The notes under the pieces are model-generated. The model was not told the DNA's origin, ran no database searches, and was given only the letters and a program-made list of their open reading frames with translations. Of a stretch of 64,000 nt of DNA, positions 28,546-36,563 are shown piece after piece. Position numbers and translations under genes: made by a program. Source of the DNA: Cyclobacterium lianum (GTDB lineage: Bacteria; Bacteroidota; Bacteroidia; Cytophagales; Cyclobacteriaceae); the NCBI RefSeq assembly GCF_900143075.1, contig NZ_FRCY01000003.1:372001-436000 (forward strand), given 5' to 3'. Position 1 is the first letter of the stretch. Every line of letters begins with the position of its first letter.

Positions 28546-29577
28546 TTACAATTGGACGATTCTATTCAGAGAAGATGATTGGTAAATACCTAAGATAAGT
28601 GCCAGAGACCTTCTGGCATCCGACCCGGTTACCATGGGATTCTGATTGTTTCTGACTGCCCGTACCATGTCCTCTACCTGGCCCTGATGCAACTTAAAAT
28701 CTATGGCCATGGGGTCGGAAGCACCGCTGCCTCCTGGATTATTGCCGTCTTGAGGTAAGCCTTCTTCGCCCTTGACATTCCACACCACAATCTTTCCGGC
28801 TTCCAGGATGATGTTTCCTTTCTCGCCATATATTTCCAGGCGCTCAGGATTGCCGGGATACAGCGAAGTGCCTCCGGTAATGGTGCCCAATGCTCCATTT
28901 TTAAAATTTACGACTGCTGCTCCAAGGTCCTCGCCCTCTATCTGATGTACCATGGTTCTGACCTGACCAAAAACCGCTGAGGCATCGCCCATGATATCCA
29001 GCAATAAGTCGATGGTATGGACCCCCTGGTTGATCAGGGCAGCCCCTCCGTCGCCCTTTTTGGTTCCCTTCCAACTACTTGAGGTATAATAGGCGGGTTC
29101 CCGGTACCAGTTGATAGCAGCTGTGCCCATCAATAATTTTCCGATTTTCCCGGCCTGCACCGCTTCTTTCATCCTAAGGTAGCCTGGTTTCAATCTGTTT
29201 TGGAAAATGACCCCTAGTTTGACGCCAGCTTCTTCACAGGCGCGGATCAGTTGATCTGCCCGCTCCAGACTCACCTCAATGGGTTTTTCCAACAAGATAT
29301 GCTTTCCTGATTTGGCGGCAGCTATGGCTGGTTCCAGATGCTGACCACTATGGGTACAGATGCAAACTACATCAATTTCTTTATGTGCCAGAAATTCATC
29401 CAGGTTGTGGTAGGCAGGCACCTTAAACTTTTCTGCAGCCAGTTTTGCTCTTTCATCACTGGAACTACAAACTGCCATTAATTCACTGTCTTTGCATCCG
29501 CCGATAGCAGCGGCATGCATTCCCGCTATGGCTCCTGTGCCAATTATTCCAAATCCTAATGCTTTGTGTTGCGTCAT
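28546..29577 (-). CDS. Gfo/Idh/MocA-family oxidoreductase
   Basis: 343 residues, cytoplasmic (no signal peptide). N-terminal Rossmann fold LGFGIIGTGAIAGMHAAAI, the hallmark EKP motif in GKHILLEKPIEVSLERAD, and a C-terminal domain with GGAALINQGVHTIDLLLD (conserved HxxD). This is the usual NAD(P)-dependent sugar/inositol dehydrogenase layout. It follows the next Gfo gene (its 5' neighbour) with an 18-bp gap, so the two are co-transcribed. Substrate not identifiable. Confidence 0.93.
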   Translation of the reverse strand: MTQHKALGFGIIGTGAIAGMHAAAIGGCKDSELMAVCSSSDERAKLAAEKFKVPAYHNLDEFLAHKEIDVVCICTHSGQHLEPAIAAAKSGKHILLEKPIEVSLERADQLIRACEEAGVKLGVIFQNRLKPGYLRMKEAVQAGKIGKLLMGTAAINWYREPAYYTSSSWKGTKKGDGGAALINQGVHTIDLLLDIMGDASAVFGQVRTMVHQIEGEDLGAAVVNFKNGALGTITGGTSLYPGNPERLEIYGEKGNIILEAGKIVVWNVKGEEGLPQDGNNPGGSGASDPMAIDFKLHQGQVEDMVRAVRNNQNPMVTGSDARRSLALILGIYQSSSLNRIVQL

Positions 29578-29595
29578 CCTATAGTATGATTCTGG

Positions 29596-30600
29596 TTATT
29601 TATATTTGCCGATCATTTCTTCCATCACCCGGTTGGTCCTTGCAGCAGATTCTCCTGTGCTGGGACAAATCGCCTCTTTCCCCAACAGTTCATCTACGAT
29701 GCTCTTTATCAGGAAAAACTGTATGTTTTCAGGCATTTCAAATGCAAATACCTGCTCGCCCTTTCCATTCTTTCGCAATGTGACATCCGTTCCCCAAAAA
29801 CAAGGGAAGCTGATTTCTCCCTCTGCACCGATGATTTTTATTTCATCTTTTCTGGACGGCTCTCCGGTGGTGAAGCACCAATTTCCCGCGCCCAATACAC
29901 CGCTACTAAACGAAAAGTTGCCCAATACTATGTCTTCCGCTGGATACTCCCCTGCCTGATTTGAAGCTACACCACAGACATCGGCAATGGGTCCAAGCAA
30001 AAAATCCAGTAAATCCAACTGGTGTGAACCCAGATCATAAAAATACCCCCCTCCCGCCTTTTCCGGGTCTATCCTCCAATTTTCTTTCAGGCTGGCCTTG
30101 ACATCAGGATGGCGAGGCTGGTTCATCATGATGGTTACATATCTTGGTTTGCCTATAGCACCCTCATCAAGCAGGGATTTTACCTTCAAAAAGTTTGGCA
30201 GGGACCGCCGGTAATAGGCTACATATAATGGAAGGCTCGCCTGCTCACAGGCTGCAATCATTTGCTTACATTCCTCAAAGTTTCGTGCCATCGGTTTTTC
30301 CACATACACCGGCTTTCCTGCTGTCGCAGCTTTTATCGTCAGCTCCATGTGCGCATGAGGAGGAGTAGCAATGTATATGGCATTTACTTCCGGATCATTG
30401 ATCAGATCATCGGCATCATCGTACCATTTGGATACACCATGTCTTCGGGCATAGTCCGCGGCCTTTTCTCCATTTCGGCGCATGACGGCCACAAGTCTGG
30501 ATCCTTTGATCTTTTGCATGGCAGGAGCACTTTTCTTCTCACAGACGTCCCCTGCTCCAAGTACTCCCCAATTTACCTCAGTATGCTTGAAACTCTTCAT
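29596..30600 (-). CDS. Gfo/Idh/MocA-family oxidoreductase (second paralog)
   Basis: 334 residues from ATG 30600; the frame is open to 30759 but the 53 extra residues are not protein-like and the Rossmann fold (VNWGVLGAGDVCEKKSAP) starts right after this Met. EKP motif in GKPVYVEKPMARNFEECKQ; C-terminal GGGYFYDLGSHQLDLLDF has the conserved GSHxxD. NAD(P)-dependent, cytoplasmic, unknown sugar substrate. First gene of a two-gene unit with the Gfo gene downstream. Two different paralogs side by side often act in sequential or epimerising steps, which is inference. Confidence 0.92.
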   Translation of the reverse strand: MKSFKHTEVNWGVLGAGDVCEKKSAPAMQKIKGSRLVAVMRRNGEKAADYARRHGVSKWYDDADDLINDPEVNAIYIATPPHAHMELTIKAATAGKPVYVEKPMARNFEECKQMIAACEQASLPLYVAYYRRSLPNFLKVKSLLDEGAIGKPRYVTIMMNQPRHPDVKASLKENWRIDPEKAGGGYFYDLGSHQLDLLDFLLGPIADVCGVASNQAGEYPAEDIVLGNFSFSSGVLGAGNWCFTTGEPSRKDEIKIIGAEGEISFPCFWGTDVTLRKNGKGEQVFAFEMPENIQFFLIKSIVDELLGKEAICPSTGESAARTNRVMEEMIGKYK

Positions 30601-30859
30601 GGGGTTAAACTTAGGAAAAAGATTTGAAAAAAGCGCACCGGAGCGATTTACATTCGGTTTCCAGGTTCCGATATCCTCTGATATAAAGGGACCCCTATGT
30701 CCCCGGAATTGGTCTTTCCCTTTTCCGATGGGCACAAATCTTCCAGGATCAACTGGCAATTCACTCTGGATTCGGAATTATAAATTCCGAACATCTGACC
30801 CATGATTACTGATGATCATCCAATCAGCTATCGTCATTTTCACAGCGCATACCCTACCG

Positions 30860-32071
30860 CTATTTTGGTAGACTTATATAGAATGTAGTGCCAGTACCCT
30901 TTTCCGAATGAAGCCAGATTTTCCCTCCCATATGATTGACGATTCTCCGCACGATTGCCAACCCCATTCCACTTCCCTCCTTCATTTTCTCATGCTCCAA
31001 CTGCTTGAATAATTTAAAGATTTCGTCATAATGGCTTTTATCAATACCAATACCGTTGTCCGCCAACCTTAGCTCAAAGGACGCTTCATTTTCCACGGCA
31101 GAAATGTTGATTTCGGGAACGGTTTTCTCCGGAACGAATTTTAATGCATTGGATATCAGGTTTTGAAACACCTGCTTCAAACCTACAGCATTGCCCGCTA
31201 TTACTGGTAATTGGTCCGAGAAAATACGGGCATTTCGTTCTCTAAGCTGTCTGCGCAGCATTACTTTTACTTCTGCCAATATCTCGTTTAAATCCACCCG
31301 CTCCTGTTTTGAATTGTTTGTAGCCCGGTAAAAGTGAAGCAGGTCATCAATCATATTGCCAAGGCGCAGTGAGCCATCTAAAGCGAAACCCAGGTAACGT
31401 TTACCTTTGTCATCAAGGCGGTCTTCATATTGCTCCTTTATCCTGCCCATGAAGGCATTTACCATTCTCACGGGTTCTTTCAAATCATGGGAAATGGAGT
31501 AGGCAAACATTTCCATGCTGTCTCTTGCCGCCTGTAGCTCTGAATTCAACAGATTCACCTCCTTATTTTTGCGGGAAAGCTCCCTTTGCTTGTTGATCAG
31601 TTCATTGTTTAGTTCTGTAAAGTCGTTCAACATCAAACCATTAATACCCAGATTATCTTTAGCAGATTGGGCCAGCTTGACTTTCTTCTCTGCCAAACGG
31701 ATCATGTTCAACTGTTCGCTGTAAATCTGCATGATCTCATCCATGGCTTTCTCGACGGCGGCAGTCTCCGTACTGCCGCACAATAAGATATTGTCATGAA
31801 TCAAATACCCTGAAAAAGTAAACCTGAGGCTTTCATTCAGGTATTTAACATGCAGTTGTATGTGCTCCTGCATCCCCTGGTCCGTTACCTGTACCCAAAA
31901 ATCTCCCAATGCCTCTAAAGAATCCGGAGATATGACTTCATGGATCTGTACCGGAACTTTCTTTTCAGAAAATATGCCCGCATGGTCCAGTAAAATTTCA
32001 TTTACCGCTCCTTTTCGGTTACATTTCAACATGACCCTCAGGATACGGTCTTTATTCTCAGCGTCAGCCAT
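30860..32071 (-). CDS. Soluble sensor histidine kinase of the B12 operon
   Basis: 403 residues with no membrane segment. Residues 1-120 are a PAS-like alpha/beta domain (VQIHEVISPDSLEALGDFWVQV) that begins MADAENKDRILRVMLKCNRKG. A coiled coil (about 120-180) leads to HisKA with phospho-accepting His195 in FAYSISHDLKEPVRM, then N-box FQNLISNALKF and ADNGIGI / GSGMGLAIVRRIVNH. No receiver domain. Its start lies 8 nt inside the end of the B12-binding gene, so the two are translationally coupled; most likely the kinase carries the output of that sensor. This role is inferred from the arrangement. No response regulator is adjacent. Confidence 0.9.
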   Translation of the reverse strand: MADAENKDRILRVMLKCNRKGAVNEILLDHAGIFSEKKVPVQIHEVISPDSLEALGDFWVQVTDQGMQEHIQLHVKYLNESLRFTFSGYLIHDNILLCGSTETAAVEKAMDEIMQIYSEQLNMIRLAEKKVKLAQSAKDNLGINGLMLNDFTELNNELINKQRELSRKNKEVNLLNSELQAARDSMEMFAYSISHDLKEPVRMVNAFMGRIKEQYEDRLDDKGKRYLGFALDGSLRLGNMIDDLLHFYRATNNSKQERVDLNEILAEVKVMLRRQLRERNARIFSDQLPVIAGNAVGLKQVFQNLISNALKFVPEKTVPEINISAVENEASFELRLADNGIGIDKSHYDEIFKLFKQLEHEKMKEGSGMGLAIVRRIVNHMGGKIWLHSEKGTGTTFYISLPK

Positions 32072-33116
32072 CTACCAATCTTTTAGCAGTTAAAACAGCC
32101 CCATCCGCATTTTCTGCAAAACCGTCGGCTCCTACTTTTTTCCACAAACCCGCATTGATTTTAAAGGGGTAGCCTCCTACCAATATTTTCAGTTTACCAA
32201 ATTCCCTGCTGCAGCGTATTTTTTGGATTAGCCTGCCAGCATGGCTGACATGGGTAGGTAAAGTCACTGAAATGGCCAGTAAATCCGCTCTATAGGTATT
32301 TAAGGCCTCCAGCAATTGCACATGAGGCATATTGGCGCCCAGGTAAAAGGTATCCCAGCCTTCCATCTCAAAAATATCTGCCAGCATCCGGATCCCCATC
32401 TCATGAAGTTCCCCGGCAATGGAGCAGGCTACCATACGCTTACCAATTTTGGGGCTGGAAAAAATTTTCGGGTATAATCCTGCCATGATTAACTGCGTGG
32501 CCGCTGTACAATAATGCTCATGGGCTACGGATATGTGATTGCATTGCCAGAGTAAACCCACTTCGTACTGGGTTACCTGAAAAATATGCAAATAAATATC
32601 CTTTACAGACTTTCCTTGATCTACCAACTTATTGATCAGCCTGGCCGCCGCCTGCCTGTCTGCATTGAGCAGGTATTGAAGGTATTGCTCCGCTTCCTTT
32701 TTTAAAGGGTTTTCATCGCGAAAAAATGATCCTGGGTCTGTGACTTTAAGGTTTAATTTTTGCCGGGCAAGCGCAAAGTAAGGTTGGAGTGCTGCAGCCT
32801 CACGCTTGCCAAAGAATTCCTGAAGAACACGTTCGATATAAATCAGATTCACTTCCAGATCATACCTGGAAATCTTCCTGGCTTCCAGCATGCCCGCAGC
32901 CCAGAGGATATAATTGCCATAAATCTCCGGATGATCCATGGCGAGGGCTTCCGCTAAAAATTCCAGGTGATAGCATGCATCTTCCTGGCAACGATCCCTA
33001 CCCGCATCTCCATATTTCTTGTCCAGGTCGGGGTTTTTCTGAAAATGCAACTCCGTGATCTTTTCGGCCAAACCCAGCTTATTCTGGAGAATAATGCGGT
33101 CAATTTTTTCCTGCAT
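32064..33116 (-). CDS. B12-binding sensor protein with CarH-type signature but no DNA-binding domain
   Basis: 350 residues, soluble. Residues 1-140 are an all-helical domain not recognised (includes YHLEFLAEALAMDHPEIYGNY). From about 140 it has the four-helix cap and Rossmann B12-binding fold. The AdoCbl-photoreceptor cap motif W-x9-E-H is exact: W190, E200, H201 in LLWQCNHISVAHEH. The B12 signature is exact as well: E236-L-H238-E-M-G241, 41 residues, S283-V-T285, 28 residues, G314-G315, which is the CarA/CarH spacing. H238 would be the lower cobalt ligand. In Thermus CarH the residue after W is a His that binds cobalt in the light; here it is Gln191. No MerR HTH. Middle gene of a three-gene operon with an ABM protein and a kinase. 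Confidence 0.88.
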   Translation of the reverse strand: MQEKIDRIILQNKLGLAEKITELHFQKNPDLDKKYGDAGRDRCQEDACYHLEFLAEALAMDHPEIYGNYILWAAGMLEARKISRYDLEVNLIYIERVLQEFFGKREAAALQPYFALARQKLNLKVTDPGSFFRDENPLKKEAEQYLQYLLNADRQAAARLINKLVDQGKSVKDIYLHIFQVTQYEVGLLWQCNHISVAHEHYCTAATQLIMAGLYPKIFSSPKIGKRMVACSIAGELHEMGIRMLADIFEMEGWDTFYLGANMPHVQLLEALNTYRADLLAISVTLPTHVSHAGRLIQKIRCSREFGKLKILVGGYPFKINAGLWKKVGADGFAENADGAVLTAKRLVDG

Positions 33117-33118
33117 GA

Positions 33119-33415
33119 TCAGCTACATATATATTCAAACCTGGTGAGTGTCCAGCTATGCGGCACCAGTCTCAGACCCTTGGGAATCCCGCCATGGGAA
33201 GCTTTGAGGTGATTGCAGTGCCAATAATCAAAGTCGTTTTCACTTTCCCAATACGTGATTAGGTGAATTTCTGCCGGATCGGCCAGGGGACTCAATACAT
33301 CCATCTTAATAAACCCTGGCGCCCCTTCTACAAACTTCGGACGGTCCCGGAAAGCATCCTTTACTTTTTCTTCCATGCCGTTTTGCACGGTGAACTTACT
33401 GATGGCAGCTATCAT
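33119..33415 (-). CDS. Small ABM-domain (antibiotic biosynthesis monooxygenase-like) protein
   Basis: 98 residues, one ferredoxin-like ABM domain (MIAAISKFTVQNGMEEKVKDAF, then PGFIKMDVLSPLADPAEIHLITYWESENDF). Family members include quinol monooxygenases and heme-degrading IsdG/HmoA types. The His-rich tail (DYWHCNHLKASHGG) may bind a cofactor but no specific heme motif is certain. Its stop is 2 nt from the start of the B12-binding gene, so it is the first gene of the operon. Its role in B12 sensing is unknown; production of a signal or redox partner is speculation. Confidence 0.75.
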   Translation of the reverse strand: MIAAISKFTVQNGMEEKVKDAFRDRPKFVEGAPGFIKMDVLSPLADPAEIHLITYWESENDFDYWHCNHLKASHGGIPKGLRLVPHSWTLTRFEYICS

Positions 33416-33952
33416 TGTTATCTCGCTGTTATTTGTGTTGATAATTCCTATTTTACCTCGCTAGAAAATAGGTTGCCAGTCGGCATCAAACCCTATGCTA
33501 CTCAGGTAAACTACCGTCCTATCGCCGATCTGATTCCTTTCGCCGGACATTTGAAAAAATCCGGGACTCTGAAGATAGCATACGAAATTTACCCGTTCTT
33601 TTCAAATTTTAATCCTTTTGTTTCTTTCCAGATTTGGCAGGCAATATACAAATTGTTTGCCAAAGCCAGTTACTGCTACCTCGGTTTGCCCTGAGTTACC
33701 AGCAAGTCTGGCCAGTATTCCGGGGCAGGCCTGCCGAAGGCATCATTGGTAGGTGAATGATGTGGTGCTGAATTTGCCAGTTGCAAATAAAACGATGCCC
33801 ATCGTCAGCTTTTTATAATCCTTGCCCGGCGAAAACCCCAAGCCCTGCTGCACAACAACTCCAGGATTCAAACCCAATTCGGAGGTCTTTACGTTAAACC
33901 AATAGACAATCAATAACCTATGATTGCGCGTAAAACATAATTTGTTTTTAAA
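33416..33952. other. 537-bp intergenic region between the B12 operon and the MG2/plug gene
   Basis: This divergent gap should hold two promoters. The largest frames (e.g. plus strand 33263-33694) give low-complexity, Cys/His/Phe-rich translations and are rejected. On the minus strand a 56-codon frame from a TTG at 33913 to a TGA at 33743 (contains LNPGVVVQQGLGFSPGKDYK) looks protein-like, but the only start is TTG and the open frame runs to the window gene boundary; it could be a decayed gene end. No repeats or tRNA are seen. Confidence 0.4.
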
Positions 33953-36385
33953 ATGCTGTTACTGAAAAAACTCAAAATATCATTTATTGGTCTGTTTATG
34001 GTGCTGTTCATAGCAGGCCTTTCCTTTTCCAATCTACCCGTTCTAGAAAAGGTCAAAACCAATCTATCGGTCTGGAAGACCAATTATGCTCCTGAAAAAG
34101 TTTACCTGCATCATGACAGGAATTTTTACAGGGCAGGGGACGTGATCTGGCTTAAAGGATATTTGGTTCAGGCTTCAAACAGGTTGCCTGGAAACAAAAG
34201 TAAAATCATGTATGTAGCCTTGGTTGACCAGCAAAATCAGGTGGTCAGCAAACTCATGCTGGACGTTGCCGAAGGTAAAGCCAATGGTGACATTTCGATT
34301 CCTGAAGACCTTGATGAAGGACGCTATTTTCTGAGAGGATATACCAACTGGATGGGTAATTTTGATGAACAGTCTGTCTTCAGCAAGGAAATCTACATTT
34401 GGAACTGGGATTCCGTTGCAAAAAGACAACAATCTGAGAACATTGCCACTCCCGACTTCCAGTTTTTTCCAGAAGGAGGAAGTCTTTTGGGAGAGATTCC
34501 GTCTAAGGTAGCTTTCAAGGCTACCGGGCCGGACGGACAGGGGCTGAAGGTATCTGGTGAAATCCGTGACAGCTCTGGAAAAAAAATAACCGATTTCCAA
34601 TCCCGTCACCAGGGAATGGGGACATTTGAGTTCATTCCCTCTGCTACAGAGCAATATACGGCAACCATTGATTTCCCGGGAGGTTTTTCACGTGAGGTTT
34701 CGCTACCGGAAGTAGCCACATTCGGTGCCCACATGAGTCTACTTTATGGCGAAACACAAATTAAGGTCAACGTTTTTCACCGCGAAAAGGATGATGGCAG
34801 GCTTCTGCTGACTGGCATAGCTCAGGATGAGCTGCACTATTCGACCACGCTTGATTTACCTGCCAGTGGAGACACCAGCCTGGTGATTCCCACATCCGAA
34901 TTCCCTACTGGCATCACCAGGTTTACCCTCGCGAAAGCATCCGGGGAGCCATTAAACGAGCGACTTGTATTTGTCGATCATGAAGACCAGATCCGGCTAA
35001 GCCTGCAAGCCAATCAGGAAGAGCATGGCCGCAGAGAACTGGTGGAACTTGAAATCACATCCAAAGATCCGGCAGGAAACCCGGTAGCTGCAGATCTTTC
35101 TCTGGCAGTTGCAGAGGATCAGCTTGCCGGTAATTATACAGATCAATTAGACATAGCGTCCTATCTCCTGCTGGCTTCCGAGGTGAAGGGGCATATCGCT
35201 TCTCCCGGATATTATTTCAACCCGGAAAACGCTGACCGGTATGAAGTTCTGGACCTGCTCCTGATGACACAGGGCTGGCGGGGCTTTACCTGGCAACAAA
35301 TTGTCTCGGACGATTTTCCGGAAATTACAATTTCCCCGGAAATGGCCATCAAGGTGGATGGCTATCTGAGGAAGGATAATGGCGACCCTATCGCCAATGG
35401 AGATGTGGTATTGTTTATCAAAGACAAATATGAAACCTTTATCTCCGCAGAAACAGGTGCAGAGGGTCAGTTTGGTTTCGAAGGTTTTTACTTCCGGGAT
35501 TCGATCGATATACTGATACAGGGTACGGATGCGCGCGGCAGGACCAGCGATGTCAATGTAAGCCTGGCAGACCAAAGCTACCAACCATCTCTGCCGGATA
35601 CACTGCCATTTTATTTGAGCAGAAAGGTCGCGGAGTTTGGCAGGGAACAACTTTATCCCAGCCAGGCCCTGTTCCAGGGTGTCGCCGCAGAGCCGGGCAG
35701 TCTGGAATTGGGTGAAGTATTGCTGGAAGAGGTAGTAGTGGAGGGAAGTGCTGAAATCTCAAGACCAATGACCCTTCACCGAAATGCCGATGCTGTGATC
35801 GAACCCAGCCAGCTTCCTCCGGCTCCTTCAGGCAACATACTGGAGGTATTGCAGGGCAGGGTAGCCGGACTCCAGGTGGTCCCGGGAGGTCCAAACCAGT
35901 TCAGGGCTGTGATCCGGGGCCAGGGCTCTCCGCTTTATCTGTTGGACGGTATTCCTGTTGATGAAAGCATGCTACAGAGCATCAACCAATTTGATATCAG
36001 TAGAATAGAAATTTTAAAAAGCCCCGCCAATATTGGCATCTACGGAGGTAGAGGTGCAGGGGGAGTCATCGCATTGTATACCCGGAGAGGACCTGATGAA
36101 ATAGATATTGAAGAAACGGGTGATCATATCAAAGTATTCCGGATCGGAGGATTCAGTAAATCCAGGCAGTTTTATTCTCCGAAATACGGGGAAAACCAGG
36201 TGTTTGACCAACCGGACAGGCGAAGTACCATCTATTGGAATCCCAGCGTAAAAACCGATGAAAACGGAAAAGCCAGTGTAAGCTTCTATACCGCCGACAG
36301 GAGTAGCCTATACCGGGTAACGGCAGAAGGGATTGCCGATAATGGGAAACTAGCCCATTCGACGCTAGGCCTGGAGGTATATTGA
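33953..36385 (+). CDS. MG2-domain protein with C-terminal TonB-plug domain
   Basis: 810 residues. N-terminal signal or membrane helix (about 8-28), then an alpha-2-macroglobulin MG2-like beta domain, YAPEKVYLHHDRNFYRAGDVIWLKGYL, typical of Bacteroidota exported proteins. Several carboxypeptidase-regulatory-like/Ig-like domains follow. Residues about 600-712 are a TonB-dependent receptor plug (ILEVLQGRVAGLQVVPGG, LYLLDGIPVDESML, EILKSPANIGIYG, GGVIAL), and the end (NPSVKTDENGKASVSFYT) is another MG-like domain. No beta-barrel follows the plug. Probably surface or periplasmic; function unknown. It precedes a large lyase gene by 178 bp. Confidence 0.8.
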   Translation: MLLLKKLKISFIGLFMVLFIAGLSFSNLPVLEKVKTNLSVWKTNYAPEKVYLHHDRNFYRAGDVIWLKGYLVQASNRLPGNKSKIMYVALVDQQNQVVSKLMLDVAEGKANGDISIPEDLDEGRYFLRGYTNWMGNFDEQSVFSKEIYIWNWDSVAKRQQSENIATPDFQFFPEGGSLLGEIPSKVAFKATGPDGQGLKVSGEIRDSSGKKITDFQSRHQGMGTFEFIPSATEQYTATIDFPGGFSREVSLPEVATFGAHMSLLYGETQIKVNVFHREKDDGRLLLTGIAQDELHYSTTLDLPASGDTSLVIPTSEFPTGITRFTLAKASGEPLNERLVFVDHEDQIRLSLQANQEEHGRRELVELEITSKDPAGNPVAADLSLAVAEDQLAGNYTDQLDIASYLLLASEVKGHIASPGYYFNPENADRYEVLDLLLMTQGWRGFTWQQIVSDDFPEITISPEMAIKVDGYLRKDNGDPIANGDVVLFIKDKYETFISAETGAEGQFGFEGFYFRDSIDILIQGTDARGRTSDVNVSLADQSYQPSLPDTLPFYLSRKVAEFGREQLYPSQALFQGVAAEPGSLELGEVLLEEVVVEGSAEISRPMTLHRNADAVIEPSQLPPAPSGNILEVLQGRVAGLQVVPGGPNQFRAVIRGQGSPLYLLDGIPVDESMLQSINQFDISRIEILKSPANIGIYGGRGAGGVIALYTRRGPDEIDIEETGDHIKVFRIGGFSKSRQFYSPKYGENQVFDQPDRRSTIYWNPSVKTDENGKASVSFYTADRSSLYRVTAEGIADNGKLAHSTLGLEVY

Positions 36386-36563
36386 TAGTCAAACCTGCTA
36401 CTTCGGTATGACCGTAAGACAACGGGTCCAGGCCCAGGCTGCAATCTTTCCCATCAATTATAGCGATTGACACCGGACTTACCAATAGGAACACTTTTCT
36501 GGCAATTTTAAGTATAACTGCTTACTTTAGGGCTATTAACCTTCAATAAACCCGTGTCCTGAA

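Noticed and set aside
30601-30759. 53-codon extension of the second Gfo/Idh gene
   Set aside because: The Rossmann fold begins right after the ATG at 30600.
33640-33663. GGCAA ... TTGCC inverted repeat
   Set aside because: Only 5-bp arms, likely chance.
33263-33694. 143-residue plus-strand frame over the ABM gene
   Set aside because: Overlaps the real ABM gene on the other strand and looks random.
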